Notes: a model not told the origin generated them from the letters alone. Positions 1 to 7,928 are shown, counted from the stretch's first letter. The stretch: 56,293 nt of DNA from an uncultured Bacilli bacterium (GCA_910586865.1 CAJUIY010000006.1:1-56293); one strand, 5' to 3'. Program-made: numbers and translations.

Positions 1-150
1 TTAAAATTACCAGAAACTATCAATGGAGATCTTAATTTGAGTCGTTTAACCAGTGCAGAAGGTTTAAAATTACCAGAAACTATCAATGGAGATCTTAATT
101 TGAGTGGTTTAACCAGTGCAGAAGGCTTAAAATTACCAGAAACGATTAAT
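1..150 (+). repeat. 63-bp tandem coding repeat
   Basis: Units start at 1, 64 and 127. Units 1 and 2 differ by very few bases (CGT/GGT at the fourteenth-fifteenth codon and the last codon GGT/GGC). The third diverges after about 25 bases. The array continues to the left of the window. Confidence 0.85.
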
Positions 151-450
151 GGAAGACTTGATTTATTTTGTCTAGAAGATGTTAAGCAATTGCTTCTTCC
201 GAGAAATGTTAAACATATTTCCTTAAATTTATTGCCTTCTTGTAAGGGGTTAGTAGTTTCAAAAAGTATGGTTGATAAAATATATTTAGGACCAAAATGC
301 AACCCAGAGGATATGGAATTCCTATCAGATCAAGATTATCACAATTATAGAAAAGAAAAGCTAAAAGAAATGGAACTATCTAAAATAATTAATGACAATA
401 CTTCGGAAAAAATCATGGAACATGACGATTCTATAAAGGGCTTAAGGTAA
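1..450 (+). CDS. Repeat protein (leucine-rich-like 21-residue repeats), 5' truncated
   Basis: The reading frame is open from base 1, so the gene begins upstream of the window; a TTG at 37 lies inside the repeat and is not the start. The visible part has two complete and one partial copy of a 63-bp tandem unit, encoding a 21-residue repeat with the core LKLPETINGDLNLSGLTSAE. Leu/Ile spacing suggests a solenoid of leucine-rich type. The first two units are almost identical in DNA, which implies recent duplication or gene conversion. After about residue 55 the protein becomes non-repetitive and ends in a charged helical tail of about 60 residues. No signal or anchor is visible in this part. Repeat proteins of this sort are common in gut Bacillota, but I know no function for this one. 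Confidence 0.7.
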   Translation, partial: LKLPETINGDLNLSRLTSAEGLKLPETINGDLNLSGLTSAEGLKLPETINGRLDLFCLEDVKQLLLPRNVKHISLNLLPSCKGLVVSKSMVDKIYLGPKCNPEDMEFLSDQDYHNYRKEKLKEMELSKIINDNTSEKIMEHDDSIKGLR

Positions 451-541
451 TTAGAATAGATTAAAATTCGACTAAAAAGGTGGGAGAGATGAACATATCT
501 CAACAAATAGCCCTATAAAAGAAATAAAATAGACTTCTTGA

Positions 542-766
542 GTAACTAAAAATAGGTATTGCATTTCAAGAAAAAATGATATTCATAATAGTGGAGGAGG
601 AAACATTGACTATATCCTAGCAAATAAAGGAATCGATGTCATTGATTGTGGCGTTCTCGTTATTGCAATGCATTCTCCATATGAAGTAACAAGTAAGTAC
701 GATATTTATTCTGCTTATACCGCTTATAAAGCTTTCTTTGAAAGTGATAAAATAGTACGTTATTAA
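542..766 (+). pseudogene. C-terminal remnant of an M18 aminopeptidase
   Basis: An open frame without a start codon, bounded upstream by a TGA at 539, encodes about 74 residues. Most of these match the C-terminal end of M18 aminopeptidases as I know them: a glycine-rich SGGGNIDYILANKGID stretch, then DVIDCG, then AMHSPYEVTSKYDIYSAY. The His in MHSPYE is the C-terminal metal-ligand region of the family. The rest of the gene (about 400 residues) is missing and no M18 sequence is visible upstream, so this is a relic. An intact M18 enzyme lies at 12953-14350, but its C-terminus differs (HSANEVMGAED), so the relic is from a different M18 subgroup. Confidence 0.7.
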
Positions 767-793
767 AAGAAGTTCAAATGAAGTTCTTTTTTT
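766..793 (+). terminator. Intrinsic terminator after the M18 relic
   Basis: AAAGAAGTTC (766-775) and GAAGTTCTTT (780-789) form a 9-pair stem with one G-G mismatch, a 4-nt loop and a T-run. It starts at the stop codon of the relic. Confidence 0.6.
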
Positions 794-866
794 GACAAAT
801 AATCTAAAAAGTGTTTACTTATAAAATTATTGGGTGTATTGTATATTTATACAAGGAGGGAAAGCC

Positions 867-1718
867 ATGGAGTCTATTTGTTTAAATGAGGTTTTAAGGA
901 ATCAATATGATGCATACGTTTCGTTTATCAGAGAGGATAATATTAAATTCGAAAGAGAATACTTTGAAGAAAATAAAGAACGTATTCCTATGAGTGAAAT
1001 TATGCAAGGGGCAAGTTATGAGGATCATTATAGGAATTTTAAAAGGATAGCTAAAAAGGCATCTCCTACTGCAATAAGTAGGATGTTTCTATTACTTCAA
1101 GAATACTTTTTATTTTCCTCTGGACATGATATGATGTTCAAAGAAAAATTAAAAGCAGACATCTTTACTTCTGTTCCTATGGAAGATTTTATTTATCCGA
1201 AGTTAATGGAAGTGGTTAAGGAAAAATATAACGATGTTTCGGTGATGAGAGAAAATCCTAATTTTAATGCTAATATGGAAGGTATCAATAAGTTAGTATT
1301 AACTTTTATGGACATGCAGTCATTATTATATTTATTATATTGTAATGATTTTCAACTTCCACATGGTTGGGAAAAAATATGCTTAGATCATTCTGATGAG
1401 ATTTTCACTATATTAAATCATTCTAATATAACAATAGGAGATTTTCTCCATGCACTAGTAGATTCTAAATGTAAGACAATGAAAGAAATATTTAGTGAAA
1501 TAGAAAATCCACAATTAAAGAGAACTTATCTAGAAAAAGTAGAAACGTTAAGAGAAGAAAAACAGGAAGAAATAGAAAGTTTTGCTCATGTTGATTTACC
1601 AATTACTTATTTTTTTAATCATACACTTTCAGATTTTATCCATAGAGAACAAAAATCTTCTATTTTTGAAGATAAAACACCTACGAAAGCAAAGAAAATT
1701 TTATTACCAAAATGTTAA
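867..1718 (+). CDS. Unknown cytoplasmic protein, 283 aa
   Basis: I do not recognise a family. The start at 867 is chosen because AAGGAGGGA lies a few bases upstream; an in-frame ATG at 834 would put the ribosome binding site inside the gene. The protein has no signal peptide or clear membrane helix, is rich in Glu, Lys and aromatic residues, and looks mostly helical, ending in a Lys-rich tail. It stands alone between a relic gene and a terminator, with no operon partner, and is followed by strong hairpins. Codon use matches the neighbouring genes. Confidence 0.7.
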   Translation: MESICLNEVLRNQYDAYVSFIREDNIKFEREYFEENKERIPMSEIMQGASYEDHYRNFKRIAKKASPTAISRMFLLLQEYFLFSSGHDMMFKEKLKADIFTSVPMEDFIYPKLMEVVKEKYNDVSVMRENPNFNANMEGINKLVLTFMDMQSLLYLLYCNDFQLPHGWEKICLDHSDEIFTILNHSNITIGDFLHALVDSKCKTMKEIFSEIENPQLKRTYLEKVETLREEKQEEIESFAHVDLPITYFFNHTLSDFIHREQKSSIFEDKTPTKAKKILLPKC

Positions 1719-1799
1719 AAGAGGATTTGAATCGTCTTTTTCTACAAAAAATAGTTATGAATTTCCTATATTATAAATTTTTCATAACTATCTTTTTTT
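1718..1799 (+). terminator. Two tandem terminator hairpins
   Basis: The first stem pairs AAAGAGGAT (1718-1726) with ATCGTCTTT (1731-1739), one mismatch, then T's. The second is perfect: ATAGTTATGAA (1751-1761) with TTCATAACTAT (1781-1791), followed by C and seven T's. Together they end transcription of the unknown gene before the toxin-antitoxin locus. Confidence 0.75.
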
Positions 1800-1832
1800 A
1801 TTTCATTATTTTGTCTTGAAAAATCAGTGCGC

Positions 1833-1864
1833 TTGCTTTTTTAAAACAATTATTAGTATATAAT
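1833..1864 (+). promoter_or_regulatory. Putative sigma-A promoter of the toxin mRNA
   Basis: TTGCTT (1833-1838) and TATATAAT (1857-1864) are 18-20 bp apart. The promoter points at the small hydrophobic reading frame 65 bp downstream. Confidence 0.45.
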
Positions 1865-1927
1865 TTTTTTTGATAACATTTAATAAGTTGGGTGGAGCCA
1901 ATCTTCTTAACAGAAGGAGGCGAGAAT

Positions 1928-2011
1928 AGGAACAAGAAGGATTTTTTAATTCTATCTTTCGTAATCATTATCTTTCTTTTACTATTCTTACTATTTATAG
2001 TTTTAATATAA
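1928..2011 (+). pseudogene. Type I toxin-like small membrane peptide, start codon lost
   Basis: A 27-residue frame reads (M)NKKDFLILSF and continues as a single Ile/Leu/Phe/Val-rich membrane helix to the TAA at 2009-2011. This is the architecture of Gram-positive type I toxins: a short charged N-terminus followed by one hydrophobic helix. A perfect AAGGAGG (1914-1920) is followed by exactly 7 nt and then AGG, where ATG is expected, so one T-to-G change may have silenced the toxin. The only other in-frame start, GTG at 1892, would place the ribosome binding site inside the gene. A convergent antisense RNA with its own consensus promoter overlaps the 3' end, as in txpA/RatA and Fst loci. The family call is by architecture, not by sequence match. 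Confidence 0.55.
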
Positions 2012-2123
2012 AAAAAATCCACCTAACTCTAGCACAGATTTAGGCGGAAACCAATTTAATTTGGCAACACTCACCATGCGATTATTGGATGTTCCTTTTT
2101 TATTTTATGCAAGTTTCTTTGAC
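2011..2123 (-). ncRNA. Putative antisense RNA antitoxin (type I TA)
   Basis: On the minus strand a perfect sigma-A promoter (see 2130-2158) is followed about 110 nt later by a textbook intrinsic terminator. In the RNA, UCCGCCUAA (2048-2040) pairs with UUAGGUGGA (2026-2018), one G-U pair included, and is followed by seven U's (2017-2011). No reading frame with a ribosome binding site lies in the transcript. Its 3' end abuts the stop codon of the toxin frame, so it would pair with the toxin mRNA 3' region. The G-U pair exists only on this strand; on the plus strand it would be an A-C mismatch, which supports transcription in this direction. Confidence 0.6.
2046..2101 (+). terminator. Putative terminator of the toxin mRNA
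   Basis: GGAA (2046-2049) and CCAAT (2051-2055) pair with ATTGG (2084-2088) and TTCC (2092-2095), leaving small bulges, and a run of six T's follows. The structure lies inside the DNA that also encodes the antisense RNA, so sense and antisense transcripts would share about 90 complementary bases. Confidence 0.5.
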
Positions 2124-2129
2124 ATATTC

Positions 2130-2158
2130 ATAATAACATATTTCATAAGGAGTGTCAA
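2130..2158 (-). promoter_or_regulatory. Consensus sigma-A promoter for the antisense RNA
   Basis: On the minus strand TTGACA (2158-2153), a 17-bp spacer, and TATTAT (2135-2130). This is one of the closest matches to consensus in the window. It predicts a start near 2123. Confidence 0.75.
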
Positions 2159-2159
2159 A

Positions 2160-2427
2160 AATTCATATTAGAAAATTTATGTTCTTTTTATATCATGGTA
2201 TGAAAATTTTATATAGTAAAAATAGAGGTTCAATCATTCATACATTGTTTAAAAGAAATATCTAGTAGTGAAAACTAATATTTTTACAGGGAAAATGGAC
2301 TTTTTTTCAACTATCATTTGAATCTATTTTATAGCTACTCCTTGTCTTTCGATATGGATACACACCTTAATCGTTATAAAAAATTAAGGATTGGAAAATA
2401 GAACTTTTATGAAAAAAGGGATTTTGC
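2160..2427. other. Intergenic region, nothing recognised
   Basis: About 270 AT-rich bases between the antisense promoter and the lepA promoter. I see no reading frame with a ribosome binding site, no tRNA and no convincing hairpin. Confidence 0.5.
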
Positions 2428-2456
2428 TTGGATACCAAGAAGAAGTTTGATATAAT
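2428..2456 (+). promoter_or_regulatory. lepA promoter
   Basis: TTGGAT (2428-2433), 17-bp spacer, TATAAT (2451-2456). Transcription would start near 2463, about 15 nt before the gene, so a TTG start at 2428 can be excluded: it is the -35 box. Confidence 0.75.
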
Positions 2457-2478
2457 TTATCTAGATTGGAGGTCTATG

Positions 2479-4278
2479 ATGAAACAGGAAAACATTCGAA
2501 ATTTTTGTATTATTGCCCATATTGATCATGGGAAAAGTACACTAGCAGATCGTATTTTAGAGCTAACGGGTGCAATTGATAAAAGAGAATTAAAGAGTCA
2601 AATGTTAGATTCCATGGATTTAGAAAGAGAGCGAGGAATCACCATTAAATTAAATGCGGTTCAATTATCTTATCAGAAGGGACATGAGAAATACTTTCTA
2701 AATTTAATCGATACTCCAGGTCATGTTGATTTTTCTTATGAAGTGAGTAGAAGTTTGGCAGCATGTGAAGGAGCTATTTTAGTAGTCGATGCAACACAAG
2801 GAATAGAAGCTCAGACCTTAGCTAATCTCTATCTCGCTTTAGATAATAATTTAGTAGTAATTCCTGTTATCAATAAAATTGACCTGCCTAGTGCGAATGT
2901 AGAAAAAGTAATCTCCGAGTTGGAAACGATTGGTTTTTCCAAAGAAGAAATTGTCTTAACCAGTGCAAAAACAGGGATGGGAGTAGATCAATTATTAGAG
3001 AAAGTGATTGAAGTGATTCCAAGTCCGAAAGGAGAGGAAAAAGCACCGCTGAAAGCTTTAATTTTTGATAGTCTATTTGATTCTTATCGCGGTGTAATTA
3101 CGAGTATTCGAGTAGTAGATGGTGAAGTGAAAGTGGGAGATTCCATTCAGATGATGGAGACAAAGGCTACCTATGAAGTAGTAGGATTATCCATTAATAC
3201 CCCAAAAGAAGAAAAAGTAAATTCTTTAAAAGCAGGAGAGGTTGGCTACTTATATGCTTCCATCAAAAGTATTAGCGATGTCCATGTAGGAGATACGATT
3301 ACGTTAGATTCTAGTGAAGCAACAGAACCATTACCAGGATATCAACCAATGAAACCAATGGTTTATTGTGGACTTTATCCTATTGAAGCTAATAAATTTG
3401 AAGACTTAAGAGAAGCATTAGAGAAATTAAAATTAAATGATGCAGCTTTATCCTTTGAACCAGAAACTTCCAAAGCACTTGGTTTTGGTTTTCGATGTGG
3501 GTTTTTAGGATTACTTCATATGGAAATTATCGAAGAGCGGATTGAAAGAGAATTTCATATTGATTTAATTGCTACGTCACCTTCTGTTGTTTATGAAGTA
3601 GAACTTACGGATAAGAGTACCATCATGGTAGATAGTCCAACTAAGATGCCAAAAAGAGAACTTATTTCCAAAACAAAAGAACCTTATGTAAAGACAAGCA
3701 TTTTTACACCAAGTGATTATATTGGTTCTATTATGGAACTTTGTCAGGATAAAAGAGGCACCTTTCTCAATATGGATTACTTAGATGAAAAAAGAGTAAC
3801 GATTACTTATGAAATGCCTTTATCAGAGATTGTATATGATTTTTTTGATAAATTAAAGTCTTATACGAAAGGATATGCTTCTTTCGATTATGAAGTAATT
3901 GGTTATCAAGAAAGTAACCTAGTAAAGATGGACATTCTTTTAAATGGAGAGATAGTAGATGCTTTAAGTGTCATTGTTCATAAAGACTTCGCTTACAACC
4001 GTGGAAAAGTGGTAGTGGAAAAATTAAAAGAAATCATTCCACGTCAAATGTTCGAAGTTCCGATACAAGCTGCGATTGGAGGGCATGTTATTGCGAGAAC
4101 CGATATTAAGGCAATGCGTAAAAATGTTCTAGCGAAGTGCTATGGTGGAGATGTAACTAGAAAGAAAAAACTATTAGAAAAACAAAAAGAAGGAAAGAAA
4201 AGAATGAAACAAATTGGAAGTGTAGAAGTACCACAAGAGGCTTTCTTATCGATTCTTTCAACAGAAAATAAGAAGTAG
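2479..4278 (+). CDS. lepA: Elongation factor 4 (LepA), ribosome back-translocating GTPase
   Basis: A 599-residue translational GTPase of normal family length. G1 is AHIDHGKST near residue 14, G3 is DTPGH, and G4 is NKID. The C-terminal half carries the LepA-specific domain, including NRGKVVVEKLKEIIPRQMFE and the basic tail with AKCYGGDVTRKKKLLEKQKEGKKR, which distinguish it from EF-G and TypA. Two adjacent ATGs lie at 2476 and 2479; the second is 6 nt from GGAGG and is preferred. LepA acts on stalled or misassembled ribosomes at the membrane or in the cytosol. It heads an operon with an unknown gene, the hemW-like gene and an HD hydrolase; lepA-hemW order is common in Bacillota. Confidence 0.97.
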   Translation: MKQENIRNFCIIAHIDHGKSTLADRILELTGAIDKRELKSQMLDSMDLERERGITIKLNAVQLSYQKGHEKYFLNLIDTPGHVDFSYEVSRSLAACEGAILVVDATQGIEAQTLANLYLALDNNLVVIPVINKIDLPSANVEKVISELETIGFSKEEIVLTSAKTGMGVDQLLEKVIEVIPSPKGEEKAPLKALIFDSLFDSYRGVITSIRVVDGEVKVGDSIQMMETKATYEVVGLSINTPKEEKVNSLKAGEVGYLYASIKSISDVHVGDTITLDSSEATEPLPGYQPMKPMVYCGLYPIEANKFEDLREALEKLKLNDAALSFEPETSKALGFGFRCGFLGLLHMEIIEERIEREFHIDLIATSPSVVYEVELTDKSTIMVDSPTKMPKRELISKTKEPYVKTSIFTPSDYIGSIMELCQDKRGTFLNMDYLDEKRVTITYEMPLSEIVYDFFDKLKSYTKGYASFDYEVIGYQESNLVKMDILLNGEIVDALSVIVHKDFAYNRGKVVVEKLKEIIPRQMFEVPIQAAIGGHVIARTDIKAMRKNVLAKCYGGDVTRKKKLLEKQKEGKKRMKQIGSVEVPQEAFLSILSTENKK

Positions 4279-4289
4279 GAGATGGGAAT

Positions 4290-4886
4290 ATGAAGTATAT
4301 CATGCCAAAAGAATCCATATTAAATACGATGATAATCGTTTATGAACAAGAAAAAAGACGAATTATTGATTCTACCGATATAGAAGACTACCAAGATATA
4401 TTACGAGAAAAAATAAAAGAAAAGAATTTAGATGATAGAATCTTATCCTGGAGATGTGATTATTTAGATGATAAAAGGATATTTAAGACGGCTTATTTTA
4501 ATGAAAGAGAAGAGAAAAAACAAGAAATATTAAATCATTACCTTTATGGAGATATCATTTGTAATGAAGAAATCCTTGGCTATTTATGTCCTTTGAAAGA
4601 AAGTTCCAACCTGATTCAATATTATTTAATGTTTCCTTGGATTGACGTAGAAGATTTATATCAATTTAGGAGAAATTTTAAACTACCAGAGTATGGACTA
4701 TGGAACGATTCTTTCAAAAAGAGAACGCCAGATGATTTAGAAAGATTATTCGAAATGGAAAGAAGAGTAACTAGTTTTTTTACGGATAGTTTAAAAGAGG
4801 AAGTTATTTCTCTACAAGAAAGACAAAAAAATGCAGTAAAAGTTTTAAATAAAATGAAGAAAGTTAGTAATCATAGTGGAAAGTAA
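4290..4886 (+). CDS. Unknown protein, 198 aa, in the lepA-hemW operon
   Basis: I do not recognise this protein. It starts at an ATG 8 nt after GTAGGAGATGGG, 11 bp behind lepA, and its end overlaps the hemW-like start by 11 bp, so it is co-translated with them. It is soluble, highly charged and mostly helical by composition, with an aromatic-rich middle (YYLMFPWIDVEDLYQFRRNF) and a Lys-rich helical C-terminus. No catalytic motif is obvious. The codon use is like its neighbours, so it is probably a lineage-specific operon member rather than a recent insertion. Confidence 0.75.
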   Translation: MKYIMPKESILNTMIIVYEQEKRRIIDSTDIEDYQDILREKIKEKNLDDRILSWRCDYLDDKRIFKTAYFNEREEKKQEILNHYLYGDIICNEEILGYLCPLKESSNLIQYYLMFPWIDVEDLYQFRRNFKLPEYGLWNDSFKKRTPDDLERLFEMERRVTSFFTDSLKEEVISLQERQKNAVKVLNKMKKVSNHSGK

Positions 4887-5973
4887 AGTAAAAAGTGCCT
4901 ACTTTCATATCCCTTTCTGTAAAAGTATTTGTTCTTACTGTGGTTTTTGTAAGATGTTTTATCAGGAGAACTTGGTAGACCGATATCTTACTTGTTTGGA
5001 AAAAGAAGTGAAGAGTAGGTATCAAGGAGAAGTGTTAGACACGATTTATATTGGAGGAGGAACTCCTTCCTGTCTTAGTTTAAAACAATTAGAAAGACTT
5101 TTTCAAATAGTTGCTATGTTAAACAAAAGTAGTGATTGTGAATACACAATAGAATGTAATTTTGATAGTATTACCAAAGAAAAGTTAGAATTATTTCAAA
5201 AACATCAAGTAAATCGTTTGAGTTTCGGACTAGAATCCATTTCTTCTAAAAATCTAGAAATATTAGAACGAGTAGAGAAAAAAGAAAGAGTAGAAGAGGT
5301 AATCAATCTTGCAAAGTCTATCGGTTTTTCGAATATTAATATTGATTTGATGTATGCCATTATAGAAGAAGATAGGAAGGAATTAGAAAAGGATTTAGAT
5401 TTTATTCTTTCTCTTGATGTTCCTCATATCTCTTGTTATTCATTAATGATAGAGGAAAATACCAAACTATTTTTAAAAAAAGTGCAATATATTGATGAAG
5501 AGTTAGACTTTTTCATGTATAATGATATATGTAATAAACTAAAGAGTAAGTATCATCATTATGAAGTAAGTAACTTTGCCAAAGAAGGCTATGAATCCCG
5601 CCATAATTTAGCTTATTGGAACAACTTAGAATATTATGGATTTGGTTTATCAGCATCGGGATATCTTGAAAATATCAGATATACGAATACCAAAAGTCTT
5701 TCCTCTTATCTAAAAGGAAAGACAGTGTATGAAAAAGAGTATCTTGATAAAGATAGCAAAATGTCTTATGAAATGATATTAGGACTAAGGAAGTTAGAAG
5801 GCGTTAAAGAGTCTGATTTTTTCTTAAAATATCAAGAAAGAATAGAAGAGGTATTTGCGATTTTCTCCCTAATAGAAAAGGGATGGTTAATAGAAGAAAA
5901 TGGCTATCTTAGAATTAGGGAAGAACATATTTATATTAGTAATGAGATATTAGTTTATTTTTTAAAGGAGTAG
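4876..5973 (+). CDS. hemW: HemW-like radical SAM protein (HemN family)
   Basis: The N-terminus carries the radical SAM signature CKSICSYC (CxxxCxxC) in the typical HemN-family context YFHIPFC at residues 9-15, followed by the glycine motif GGGTPS. The C-terminal region has the HemN_C-type helical domain. At 365 residues it fits HemW (about 375-380), the heme chaperone, rather than oxygen-independent coproporphyrinogen oxidase HemN (about 450). The family is often misnamed an oxidase. The start is a GTG at 4876 that overlaps the upstream gene by 11 bp; no other start is as well placed. No heme pathway gene lies nearby, so its partner in this organism is unknown. Confidence 0.85.
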   Translation: MESKVKSAYFHIPFCKSICSYCGFCKMFYQENLVDRYLTCLEKEVKSRYQGEVLDTIYIGGGTPSCLSLKQLERLFQIVAMLNKSSDCEYTIECNFDSITKEKLELFQKHQVNRLSFGLESISSKNLEILERVEKKERVEEVINLAKSIGFSNINIDLMYAIIEEDRKELEKDLDFILSLDVPHISCYSLMIEENTKLFLKKVQYIDEELDFFMYNDICNKLKSKYHHYEVSNFAKEGYESRHNLAYWNNLEYYGFGLSASGYLENIRYTNTKSLSSYLKGKTVYEKEYLDKDSKMSYEMILGLRKLEGVKESDFFLKYQERIEEVFAIFSLIEKGWLIEENGYLRIREEHIYISNEILVYFLKE

Positions 5974-5980
5974 TAGAAGT

Positions 5981-6562
5981 ATGGAAAGATTAGAAATATT
6001 AAAAGAAGAAATTCATTATATCAAGAATCCAAAGATAAAAGATTCTTTATGTTATATGATTGAGAAATTACCCGATTATTTTTTTTCGATTGCCGCTGCA
6101 TCCACTGGAAAATATCATCCTTCTTATGCCCAAGGAGAGGGTGGTTTATTAAGACATAGTAAAGCAGCTGTTCGTATTGGTTGTGAGTTACTTTCGGATC
6201 CAGTAATCGGAGATAAATACACGAGTGATGAAAAAGATTTAATGTTGATGGGATTATTAATTCATGATGGATTAAAATTAGGGCAGGAAAAGGAAAAATA
6301 TACCAGATTTGATCATCCTATCTTAATGGCTGATTTCATAGAACAAGAGAAGGAAAACTTATCTCTTACTGATGAGGAAAGAAAACTAGTATGTGATGTC
6401 ATTAAAACACACATGGGACCATGGACTACGGATTACAATGGAAATGAAGTATTAGAAAAACCAAAAACAAAATATCAGAACTTTGTCCATATGTGTGATT
6501 ATTTGGCAAGCAGAAAGTGTATTTTAGTTCCTTTTGATAAAGAGAATAATATTACTGCGTAA
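5981..6562 (+). CDS. HD-domain phosphohydrolase
   Basis: A 193-residue protein with the metal-binding HD order: H in GLLRHSKAAVRI, the HD pair in LLIHDGLK, and a later His in IKTHMGPW. The arrangement resembles the HD part of YhaM-type exonucleases but there is no OB domain, so this is a stand-alone HD hydrolase, probably acting on a nucleotide or cyclic nucleotide. It starts 7 bp after the hemW-like gene behind AAGGAGTAG and is the last gene of the lepA operon; a terminator follows. The substrate cannot be told from sequence. Confidence 0.75.
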   Translation: MERLEILKEEIHYIKNPKIKDSLCYMIEKLPDYFFSIAAASTGKYHPSYAQGEGGLLRHSKAAVRIGCELLSDPVIGDKYTSDEKDLMLMGLLIHDGLKLGQEKEKYTRFDHPILMADFIEQEKENLSLTDEERKLVCDVIKTHMGPWTTDYNGNEVLEKPKTKYQNFVHMCDYLASRKCILVPFDKENNITA

Positions 6563-6570
6563 AATTGTGT

Positions 6571-6620
6571 AAAGAAAAAAAGGAAACCAGTTTATATCTT
6601 GCTAGTTTTTTCTTTCTTTG
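6571..6620 (+). terminator. Terminator of the lepA operon
   Basis: An A-rich arm ending in GGAAAC (6571-6587) pairs imperfectly with a T-rich arm beginning GTTTTTTC (6605-6619). Pairing is AT-heavy with mismatches, so this is a moderate call. Confidence 0.5.
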
Positions 6621-6649
6621 ATATGTTATTGATATAGGAGAGTGGCAAT

Positions 6650-7246
6650 ATGGAAAAAGAAAAAAGTACCAAAAGAAAAGAAGTTATGATATCCATTCTT
6701 GCGGTTTTAATATTAATGGTTGCTGTTTTTGGAATTAGTTATGCAGTATGGCAACAAACGTCTCTTGGAACAAAAGAAAATAGTATTTCAACAGGGTATG
6801 TTTCTTTTTCCTATACCGAAAGTAATACCAATGTCATTTCTATTCATAATGCAACTCCAATATCCGATGATGCTGGAAAGAAGTTAGTGGGAAATCAGAA
6901 TAGTTTTGAATTTTCGGTATCTGCCAAATATGCAGGACTCCCATCGATTCGATATGAAGTTTATACCGAACCAATAAAGACGACCTTAGATGGAAGATTT
7001 TTGAAAGTTTATTTAACGAATCAAAACGATGTGCCAGTATCGGGATATGATGTCACGATTCCCACTTATGATAGTTTAGAAGCTTCTTCAACTGGTAGTG
7101 GTAAAAAGTTATACGAAGGTACTTTGACAGAATCTGGGAAAGTGGAGAAATTACGTTTACGAATTTGGGTTAGTTCTGCCTTTGATATGCCAGCCAATAA
7201 ATCCTATCAATTTTCATTCAAAGTTCATGTAAAAGGAATGGCATAA
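6650..7246 (+). CDS. Exported protein, camelysin/TasA-like architecture
   Basis: A 198-residue protein with a lysine-rich N-terminus and one hydrophobic signal or anchor helix (about residues 13-31), followed by AVWQQTSLGTKENSISTG. That hydrophobic-helix, Y-A-x-W, 'N-xx-xxG' layout is what SipW-dependent exported proteins such as camelysin and TasA show, but the rest of the chain has no sequence I can place firmly. The remainder is predicted beta-rich and lacks Cys, a sortase motif or catalytic residues. A good AGGAGAG precedes the ATG. It sits alone after the lepA terminator, with the kinase-like gene 19 bp downstream. Likely an extracellular matrix or surface protein. Confidence 0.6.
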   Translation: MEKEKSTKRKEVMISILAVLILMVAVFGISYAVWQQTSLGTKENSISTGYVSFSYTESNTNVISIHNATPISDDAGKKLVGNQNSFEFSVSAKYAGLPSIRYEVYTEPIKTTLDGRFLKVYLTNQNDVPVSGYDVTIPTYDSLEASSTGSGKKLYEGTLTESGKVEKLRLRIWVSSAFDMPANKSYQFSFKVHVKGMA

Positions 7247-7265
7247 TAGAAGGGATTTCGATAAT

Positions 7266-7928
7266 ATGGGAAAAATCATTGTAATAGAAGGAACCGAGTT
7301 TTCTAATAAAGAAAAACAGTCAAAATTATTAGTACAAAGCTTAAAAGAAAAGAATATAAAATGTGTTTATTTTGATTTCCCTCACTATGATAGTCCAACA
7401 GGTAAGATAATAGAAGGGCCTTATCTTGGAAAAAAAGATACTTGTCCCTCTTACTTTTTAGAAGGTCCTACTAATGTAGACCCCCATATATCATGTCTTT
7501 ATTATGCCGCAGACAGAAAATATCATATCAAAGAGATTGAAAAGTACTTAAAAGAGGATTACTATGTCATCATTGATCGCTATACCACTTCTAATATGGC
7601 ACATCAAGGAAGTAAAATTCTAGATGACGATGAGAGGTTTTATATGTACCAATGGATTGATAAATTGGAATTTTGGTTACTGAGACTTCCAAAACCGGAT
7701 GTTACCATTTTTTTACATATGCCATATGAGTATGTTTGTAAAATGTCCGATAAAAAGATAGATTTTGATGATTTAAAAAATTGTGAAAAAGCATATATAG
7801 AACTATCAGAATTATATAATTGGGAACGGATAGAATGTGTACAAGAAGACAGAGTGAAATCAACGAGCGAAGTCCAACAAGAAATTATAAATATATTAAA
7901 AAAGTCTATTAAGGAGTTAACAGAATAG
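7266..7928 (+). CDS. Thymidylate kinase-like protein with degenerate P-loop
   Basis: At 220 residues it has the fold order of dTMP kinase: IIVIEGTE at the N-terminus, FPHYDSPTGKIIEGPYLG (dTMP-binding FP motif), and DRYTTSNMAHQ (the DRY..SN.xxQ motif) near residue 120. The P-loop, however, reads GTEFSNKEKQ where this subgroup has GTDxSGKETQ. The glycine before Lys15 has become Asn and the following Thr has become Lys. Activity is therefore doubtful, or the substrate binding is altered. It may be a paralogue of a normal tmk elsewhere. It converges on the ATPase gene downstream with 5 bp between stops. Confidence 0.8.
   Translation: MGKIIVIEGTEFSNKEKQSKLLVQSLKEKNIKCVYFDFPHYDSPTGKIIEGPYLGKKDTCPSYFLEGPTNVDPHISCLYYAADRKYHIKEIEKYLKEDYYVIIDRYTTSNMAHQGSKILDDDERFYMYQWIDKLEFWLLRLPKPDVTIFLHMPYEYVCKMSDKKIDFDDLKNCEKAYIELSELYNWERIECVQEDRVKSTSEVQQEIINILKKSIKELTE

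Noticed and set aside
1798..2022. Minus-strand 74-codon frame opposite the toxin
   Set aside because: It lies antisense to the toxin frame, has no ribosome binding site, and overlaps the antisense RNA terminator; its Leu/Phe-rich look comes from the opposite strand.
2160..2427. Possible tRNA (GGTTCAATC-like stretch around 2227)
   Set aside because: No acceptor stem or anticodon arm can be built around it.
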